From positions 2,103-13,253 of the forward strand of contig DHLU01000142.1 of NCBI GenBank assembly GCA_002405435.1: a stretch of 11,151 nucleotides of DNA, in the 5' to 3' direction. A model generated the notes under the pieces. That model did no database searches. It was not told the origin of the DNA and saw nothing but the letters and a program-made list of their open reading frames with translations. A program made the position numbers and the translations under genes. Numbering within the stretch: the stretch's first letter is position 1; each line of letters starts with the position of its first letter. Positions 7,581 through 11,151 of the stretch are shown one piece after another. Source of the stretch: Flavobacteriales bacterium UBA4660. GTDB lineage: Bacteria > Bacteroidota > Bacteroidia > Flavobacteriales_D > Sanyastnellaceae.

Positions 7581-9314
7581 TCAGAAATCAATCTCCAGCC
7601 TGAACTTTTTTCTCAGGTGATCGAGGGCAGGGTCGATTTTCACCAGGTCCTCATATTTCTCTTTGGGTGATTTCCCTGACAGCCGCTGTTCTGACGACTC
7701 AAGTACGCGGTGCTGCAAAGTGAGCTGGTTGTTGCGCAGCCCCCTTTTCAGCCAGTCGAGCAGCGGGTTTCGGATCCTTTCGATGTCGATGACCTGAACT
7801 GAATTGCTGAGCAGCAGGGTGATGCAACCGGACTCGTCTATGCTGCGCGTGGCTTCAGTCAGGGTCGAATACAGGCTGTGGCTCTCTTCTCTGACCGACT
7901 CGGCGTAATTGATCCAAAGATTTTCGAAAGCCTCGGTCGAGATAGCGAGCGTTTCAAGTACCGGCTCCGTTAGCACCTCACCTGCTGTTTCGGCGTTGCG
8001 GGAAGGTTTTTTCAGCAGGTCCTGCAGGGAGGGACCTGAGAATATATTCGAAGATCCCACCGGGCGCGGCTGGCGCACCGTGCCTGCTGATGCCGGTGCC
8101 GGGACTGGAGGGGGCGCAACGGATACCTCGGGTTGCACAGGAGCCTCAGCGGGAGGCGGGGGCGTCTGGCTGGACTTAGGTGGAATTTTTCGGGGCAGGG
8201 TTTCCGGATTTACGCGGAAACCTTTAATTCTGAACTTTTTTTTTTCGCCTTCCCGGAGGTTCTCGGGAATGCTGCACAACTGCATGAGTGTGATCTCGAC
8301 CAGCAACCGCGGATTTGAGCTGTTCTTGTACTGGAGGTCACACCGGTTGAGAAAATCAAGTCCCGTTATGAGACAGAGAGGCGAGGCTTTTTCCGCCTGA
8401 GCCTTGTAGAGCGCTGCGGTGTCTTCGCTCACCTCCATAAGCGACAAGGTAACCGCATCACGCGCTACCAGCAGGTTTCTGAAATGTTCTCCCAGGCCGG
8501 TGGCGAAGTGGTGGCCATCAAAGCCCTTTTTGAGAATTTCATCAAATAGCGTGAGGCACGCCGCAATGTCTTCAGCCAGCGCGAAGTCAGTGATGCGGAA
8601 GTAGTAGTCATAATCGAGCACGTTGAGGTTCTCGATGACACTCTTGTAGGTGAGTTCTTTTCCGCAAAAAGCCACGACCTGGTCAAATATGCTCAGCGCA
8701 TCGCGCATGGCACCATCCGCTTTTTTGGCAATTACATGAAGGGCTGCCTCCTCGGCCTTCACGCCTTCACGCTGCGCTATGTGTGCGAGGTGATCGGTCA
8801 TATCCTTGATGCTGATCCGCTGAAAATCGAAAATCTGGCAACGAGACAGAATCGTCGGAATGATCTTATGCTTTTCCGTGGTAGCCAGAATAAAAATAGC
8901 GTGGGCAGGCGGTTCTTCGAGGGTTTTCAGAAAAGCATTAAAGGCAGCGGCCGACAGCATGTGCACCTCGTCGATGATGTACACCTTGTACTTGCCTTCC
9001 TGCGGCGGAATTCTAACCGTATCGACAATCTGGCGGATATCATCGACCGAGTTGTGCGAGGCTGCATCGAGTTCGAATATGTTGAATTGAAGGTCGGTGA
9101 CATCCTGGTCGAGCTGGTTGTTGATGGCCCGGGCAAAAATCCGGGCGCAGGTTGTTTTACCCACGCCGCGTGGCCCTGTGAACAAGTACGCATGGGCAAT
9201 CTGGTCGCGGGTAATGGCACTTTGTAGCGTAGCCGTGACCGATTTCTGGCCAATCACCGAATCCCAATTCTGGGGACGGTATTTTCTTGCTGATACAATG
9301 TAATTTTCGGTCAT
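7581..9314 (-). CDS. dnaX: DNA polymerase III subunit tau/gamma (DnaX)
   Basis: A 577-residue clamp-loader ATPase that loads the beta clamp and, in its tau form, holds polymerase cores to the helicase. I start it at the ATG at 9314 (MTENYIVSARKYRPQ); the open frame upstream to 9617 is low-quality sequence without homology I can recognise. Motifs: Walker A GPRGVGKT (47-54), Walker B IIDEVH (113-118), sensor 1 LATTEKHK (143-150), SRC arginine finger (157-159) and sensor 2 GAMRDAL (201-207). Domain III ends near 355. A Pro-rich linker (about 378-420) leads to the tau C-terminal region (about 460-577). Two oddities stand out. The four-cysteine zinc module between Walker A and the ELDAAS segment is absent. 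Codons 357-360 contain an A10 run where slippage would make a ~363-367 residue gamma-like product. The gene is divergent from rpsF. Confidence 0.96.
   Translation of the reverse strand: MTENYIVSARKYRPQNWDSVIGQKSVTATLQSAITRDQIAHAYLFTGPRGVGKTTCARIFARAINNQLDQDVTDLQFNIFELDAASHNSVDDIRQIVDTVRIPPQEGKYKVYIIDEVHMLSAAAFNAFLKTLEEPPAHAIFILATTEKHKIIPTILSRCQIFDFQRISIKDMTDHLAHIAQREGVKAEEAALHVIAKKADGAMRDALSIFDQVVAFCGKELTYKSVIENLNVLDYDYYFRITDFALAEDIAACLTLFDEILKKGFDGHHFATGLGEHFRNLLVARDAVTLSLMEVSEDTAALYKAQAEKASPLCLITGLDFLNRCDLQYKNSSNPRLLVEITLMQLCSIPENLREGEKKKFRIKGFRVNPETLPRKIPPKSSQTPPPPAEAPVQPEVSVAPPPVPAPASAGTVRQPRPVGSSNIFSGPSLQDLLKKPSRNAETAGEVLTEPVLETLAISTEAFENLWINYAESVREESHSLYSTLTEATRSIDESGCITLLLSNSVQVIDIERIRNPLLDWLKRGLRNNQLTLQHRVLESSEQRLSGKSPKEKYEDLVKIDPALDHLRKKFRLEIDF
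8199..8245 (-). promoter_or_regulatory. Candidate slippage site in dnaX: A10 run plus hairpin
   Basis: On the - strand, dnaX has ten consecutive A (8245 to 8236) in codons GAA AAA AAA AAG for E357-K360. Thirteen bases later GGTTTCCG (8222-8215) pairs perfectly with CGGAAACC (8206-8199) around an 8-base loop. A transcript with one extra A reads K-V-Q-N and then TAA at 8226-8224. A transcript with one A fewer reads S-S-E-L-K-V-S-A and then TAA at 8212-8210. Thus either slip ends translation at about residue 363 or 367, just after domain III. No SD-like sequence lies at the roughly 10-base distance known from E. coli dnaX, so transcriptional slippage as in Thermus seems likelier than ribosomal frameshifting. 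Confidence 0.55.
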
Positions 9315-9318
9315 GGCA

Positions 9319-9326
9319 CAAAGATG
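9319..9326 (-). promoter_or_regulatory. Possible -7 element just before dnaX (leaderless start)
   Basis: On the - strand this reads CATCTTTG, one mismatch from TAnnTTTG, followed by TGCC and the ATG of dnaX at 9314. Transcription would begin at about the start codon. The uvrB start has nearly the same layout. No -33 element is evident. Confidence 0.35.
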
Positions 9327-9408
9327 AGCGAAGCGGCAGGCTGCGGCACCGGCGTTTTTTTTCACAAATGGCACACAGGGCGGGGTCATGCCGGAGCAGT
9401 GAACGGCG

Positions 9409-9473
9409 CGGTCGCTGCTTAACGGGCTGACGGCGAGGGGTATGGAAGAGGGCACGGCATTCGGCAGCGACCG
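9409..9473. repeat. 10-bp perfect inverted repeat in the dnaX-rpsF spacer
   Basis: CGGTCGCTGC at 9409-9418 is the exact reverse complement of GCAGCGACCG at 9464-9473, with 45 bases between. In RNA of either strand this could close a stem with a large loop. A 10-bp match is unlikely but not impossible by chance in this GC-rich spacer. No family of structured RNA is recognised. Confidence 0.35.
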
Positions 9474-9493
9474 GGTCATTGAATATAAATAAC

Positions 9494-9508
9494 TGATAAT
9501 CATTATTC
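9494..9508. promoter_or_regulatory. Fur-like palindrome
   Basis: TGATAATCATTATTC matches 12 of the 14 fixed positions of the 7-1-7 Fur box TGATAATnATTATCA; only the last two bases differ. It lies in the AT-rich part of the spacer, about 180 bases before dnaX and 130 before rpsF. Neither neighbour is a known iron-regulated gene, so a chance AT-rich match is possible. Confidence 0.25.
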
Positions 9509-9600
9509 TAAGCTGGTGGTTTGTGAATCCGCCGGACGCCTGTATGGATGTAGCTGCAAAAAAGGCCGGGGAAACTGTCAAAGGGGGCCTTACATCGCCG

Positions 9601-9608
9601 TATATTCG
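9601..9608 (+). promoter_or_regulatory. Probable -7 element of the rpsF-rpsR-rplI operon
   Basis: TATATTCG differs from TAnnTTTG at one position. Transcription would start near 9615 and give a leader of about 20-25 nt, A-rich and without SD (CAAATTATCATCAAC before the ATG). CTGTCA at 9575-9580 lies near the -33 distance but is a poor match to TTG. With such a short leader there is no room for an S6:S18 autoregulatory hairpin before rpsF, unless another promoter further upstream is used. Confidence 0.45.
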
Positions 9609-9637
9609 CGCTCCCAAAAAAACAAATTATCATCAAC

Positions 9638-10000
9638 ATGAACCGCTACGAGACTGTTTTCATTGTTACTCCCGTGCTGTCTGAGGAACAGGCAGCGGAA
9701 ACAGTAGATAAGTTCAGGAAGTTTTTGAAAGGAAAGGGTGCCAAGATGAAGCATGAAGAGCACTGGGGATTGCGCAAGCTGGCCTACCCGATCCAGAAGA
9801 AAACAACAGGATTTTATCAACTGTTTGAGTATGAAGCGCAAGGAGACGCTGTAAACCTCCTGGAAACCGAATTCCGCAGGGACGAAAGGGTCATGCGCTT
9901 TCTTTCTACCCGCATGGACAAGTACCATGTGGAGTATGCCGAAAGCCGCAGGAACAAGTCGAAGGAAAAAAAGCCCAAGGCAGAGACTACGACAGCCTAG
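9638..10000 (+). CDS. rpsF: Small ribosomal subunit protein bS6
   Basis: A 120-residue bS6, close to the usual length. It begins [18 protein letters not shown], the standard first beta strand and helix, and has [23 protein letters not shown], the conserved central strand, followed by [21 protein letters not shown]. It binds the 30S platform as a pair with bS18. The C-terminal tail from about residue 100 is lysine-rich and probably disordered ([13 protein letters not shown]). The gene is first in an operon with rpsR (44-base gap) and rplI. There is no SD, which is normal for Bacteroidota. In flavobacterial ribosomes bS6 helps bS18 and bS21 cover the 3' end of 16S rRNA (established for Flavobacterium johnsoniae). 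Confidence 0.98.
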   Translation: MNRYETVFIVTPVLSEEQAAETVDKFRKFLKGKGAKMKHEEHWGLRKLAYPIQKKTTGFYQLFEYEAQGDAVNLLETEFRRDERVMRFLSTRMDKYHVEYAESRRNKSKEKKPKAETTTA

Positions 10001-10044
10001 TGCCCCGCTCAACCCAATTACTCACACATTAAAGATTCAACATC

Positions 10045-10305
10045 ATGGCAGACGAAATACGTTATCTCAATCCCATCGACATTGAAACCAAGCAGGCGAA
10101 GTACTGCCGTTTCAAGAAGCATGGCATGAAATATATTGACTACAAAGACGGAGATTTCCTCTTGAAGCTTTGCAATGAACAGGGAAAAATTCTTCCCCGC
10201 AGGCTTACCGGAACTTCGCTCAAGTACCAGCGCAAGGTGAGCCAGGCCGTTAAGAAAGCCAGGCACCTGGCCCTGATGCCTTACGTAGCGGATATGCTCA
10301 AATAA
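10045..10305 (+). CDS. rpsR: Small ribosomal subunit protein bS18
   Basis: An 86-residue bS18. Recognisable segments are [17 protein letters not shown] (about 19-35), [19 protein letters not shown] (about 47-65) and [14 protein letters not shown] at the C-terminus, all matching the family. It sits beside bS6 on the 30S platform. The start ATG is preceded by an A-rich stretch (TTAAAGATTCAACATC) without SD. It is the second gene of the rpsF-rpsR-rplI operon, with 26 bases to rplI. Confidence 0.98.
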   Translation: MADEIRYLNPIDIETKQAKYCRFKKHGMKYIDYKDGDFLLKLCNEQGKILPRRLTGTSLKYQRKVSQAVKKARHLALMPYVADMLK

Positions 10306-10314
10306 CCCACAGCC

Positions 10315-10322
10315 AAAGGAGG
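10315..10322 (+). promoter_or_regulatory. Canonical Shine-Dalgarno sequence before rplI
   Basis: AAAGGAGG lies 9 bases before the rplI ATG and is a near-full complement of the 16S anti-SD. It is the only such sequence before any gene start in the window; rpsF and rpsR in the same operon have none. In Bacteroidota, where the anti-SD is normally hidden, a strong SD is unusual. Confidence 0.85.
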
Positions 10323-10331
10323 AACCAAACC

Positions 10332-10778
10332 ATGGAAGTCATTCTCAAGGAAACCATAGAAAAACTCGGCGCCAAAGACGAGATTGTGAAGGTGAAACCG
10401 GGTTATGCCCGAAACTACCTTTTGCCCCGCGGTTATGCCGTGGTGGCTACCACCAGTGCGCGCAAGGTGCATGCGGAAAACCTGAAACAGCGCGCCCACA
10501 AGGAAGCGCGCAACCTGGCCGATGCACAGGCCCTGGCCGCCAAGCTGGAAGCCCTTTCGCTTTCAATCGGAACTAAGGCAAGTGAAACCGGAAAGATCTT
10601 CGGATCGGTGAATACCATTCAGATTGCCGATGCGCTGGCGAAGGCGGGTCATCCCATTGACCGCAAGAGCATCTCGCTGAGCGATGAGCACATCAAAATG
10701 CTCGGCGCATACGAGGCCAGGGTGAAACTCCACAAGGAGGTCACCGCGTCGGTCAAGTTTGAAGTCGTAGCCGAATAA
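10332..10778 (+). CDS. rplI: Large ribosomal subunit protein bL9
   Basis: A 148-residue bL9, the standard length. The N-terminal RNA-binding domain shows MEVILKETIEKLG and the signature VKVKPGYARNYLLPRGYAV (about 19-37). A long charged helix (about 40-75) joins it to the C-terminal domain with GKIFGSVNTIQIADAL (about 87-102). bL9 binds 23S rRNA near the L1 stalk and reaches towards the small subunit. It is the last gene of the operon and is followed by a terminator 19 bases after its stop. Its start has a textbook SD, unlike every other gene here. Confidence 0.98.
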   Translation: MEVILKETIEKLGAKDEIVKVKPGYARNYLLPRGYAVVATTSARKVHAENLKQRAHKEARNLADAQALAAKLEALSLSIGTKASETGKIFGSVNTIQIADALAKAGHPIDRKSISLSDEHIKMLGAYEARVKLHKEVTASVKFEVVAE

Positions 10779-10797
10779 CAGCACAGCCCATTAGCAG

Positions 10798-10829
10798 ACC
10801 CCGGACCTGGTTCCGGGGTTTTTTTGTTT
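10798..10829 (+). terminator. Rho-independent terminator after rplI
   Basis: ACCCCGGA (10798-10805) pairs perfectly with TCCGGGGT (10812-10819) around a 6-base loop, followed by a run of seven T (10819-10825). It ends the rpsF-rpsR-rplI operon and separates it from uvrB. Confidence 0.95.
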
Positions 10830-10850
10830 AGGCCATAACGGCGGATACAT

Positions 10851-10858
10851 GATCTTTG
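10851..10858 (+). promoter_or_regulatory. Possible -7 element just before uvrB (leaderless start)
   Basis: GATCTTTG matches TAnnTTTG except for the first base and is followed by TGAA and the GTG start at 10863. It sits just after the rplI terminator, where uvrB needs its own promoter. A TTG at 10824-10826 lies 24 bases upstream, slightly further than usual for a -33 element. Confidence 0.4.
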
Positions 10859-10862
10859 TGAA

Positions 10863-11151
10863 GTGAAATTTTCCCTGCACAGTGAATTCACGCCTTCAGG
10901 AGACCAGCCCGAAGCGATCAGACAGCTTTCGGAAGGTATTCAGCGGGGTGACAAGTACCAGACCCTGCTGGGAGTAACCGGCAGCGGTAAAACCTTCACT
11001 GTGGCCCACGTCATCGCAGACACCCAGCGCCCGACATTGGTCCTTTCTCATAACAAGACCCTTGCGGCCCAGCTCTATTCCGAGTTCAAGCAGTTTTTTC
11101 CCGAAAACCTTGTAGAGTATTTCGTCAGCTACTACGACTACTACCAGCCCG
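10863..11151 (+). CDS. uvrB: Excinuclease ABC subunit UvrB, N-terminal part (cut by window edge)
   Basis: The first 96 codons of UvrB, the damage-verifying helicase-like subunit of nucleotide excision repair; the rest lies beyond the window. The start is a GTG giving (M)[18 protein letters not shown], the usual N-terminus; there is no in-frame ATG nearby upstream. Visible parts are the Q-motif-like SGDQPEAI (12-19), Walker A GVTGSGKT (37-44), [18 protein letters not shown] (63-80) and the start of the beta-hairpin, [11 protein letters not shown] (86-96), whose tyrosines insert between DNA strands. It follows the rplI terminator by about 35 bases and has no SD. Confidence 0.97.
   Translation, partial: MKFSLHSEFTPSGDQPEAIRQLSEGIQRGDKYQTLLGVTGSGKTFTVAHVIADTQRPTLVLSHNKTLAAQLYSEFKQFFPENLVEYFVSYYDYYQP

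Larger units (their letters stand above)
9315..9637. other. 323-base spacer between dnaX and rpsF
   Basis: No gene is supported here. The left part is GC-rich and holds a T8 run (9354-9361 region) and a 10-bp inverted repeat (9409-9473). The part around 9480-9510 is AT-rich and holds a Fur-like palindrome. A 6-bp inverted repeat (AAGGCC 9562-9567 with GGCCTT 9586-9591) and the rpsF promoter candidate lie at the right end. The dnaX frame happens to stay open throughout, but the translated stretch shows no conserved domain or sensible composition, so I do not extend dnaX into it. Confidence 0.6.

Noticed and set aside
7561..7581. Short hairpin between the membrane protein gene and dnaX as a shared terminator
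   Set aside because: It has seven pairs including a G-T pair, and neither strand shows a T tract after it.
9562..9591. Inverted repeat AAGGCC/GGCCTT as an S6:S18 autoregulatory leader
   Set aside because: It lies upstream of the predicted rpsF transcript start, has only 6 pairs, and lacks a CCG in the loop as expected for the S6:S18 binding motif.
9315..9617. N-terminal extension of dnaX by 101 codons
   Set aside because: The frame is open, but DnaX homologues begin at MTENYIVSARKYRP-type sequence, and the extension has no conserved features and would run to within 20 bases of the rpsF start.
1..11151. Mobile element, CRISPR, toxin-antitoxin or defence system
   Set aside because: No transposase, integrase, direct repeat array, toxin-antitoxin-like gene pair or nuclease/defence domain was found on either strand; composition is even and the genes are housekeeping or envelope functions.

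Overview
The window is about 55% GC and reads as an ordinary chromosomal segment of a member of the Bacteroidota, most likely a flavobacterial lineage with fairly high GC. Four things point there: a secreted protein with a C-terminal type IX secretion (T9SS) sorting domain, -7 promoter elements of the TAnnTTTG type, Shine-Dalgarno (SD) sequences missing before almost every gene, and a DnaX protein without the usual zinc module. I see no tRNA or rRNA, insertion sequence, phage gene, CRISPR array or defence system.

Layout from left to right. (1) On the + strand, the 3' end of a family-4-like glycosyltransferase overlaps by ATGA with an exported TraB/GumN-family protein. (2) On the - strand are an exported S41-type peptidase and a complete paaZ, the bifunctional ring-opening enzyme of aerobic phenylacetate breakdown. 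(3) A divergent promoter region follows; it drives paaZ leftward and a secreted T9SS-sorted protein rightward, and the latter ends at a strong UUCG-tetraloop terminator. (4) On the + strand are exodeoxyribonuclease III (xth) and a small four-helix membrane protein. (5) On the - strand is dnaX (DNA polymerase III tau/gamma). (6) A 323-base spacer without genes leads to the + strand operon rpsF-rpsR-rplI (bS6, bS18, bL9), closed by a terminator. (7) The window ends in the first 96 codons of uvrB.

The right half is a housekeeping cluster of replication, repair and ribosome genes (xth, dnaX, rpsF-rpsR-rplI, uvrB). The left half is envelope, secretion and catabolism (glycosyltransferase, GumN, S41, PaaZ, T9SS protein).

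The most interesting signal lies inside dnaX. A run of ten A sits exactly at the boundary between the clamp-loader core and the tau-specific region. Both other reading frames stop within 3 to 7 sense codons after it, and a perfect 8-bp hairpin follows. This is the expected layout of a slippage site that would make a short gamma form. Second come three repair/replication genes (xth, dnaX, uvrB) whose start codons all lie exactly 4 nt after a CTTTG-type -7 motif, suggesting leaderless transcripts. Third, the only canonical SD in the window precedes rplI, in the operon that also encodes bS6 and bS18, two proteins known to help hide the anti-SD in flavobacterial ribosomes. These readings are inferences from sequence and need experimental or comparative checks.
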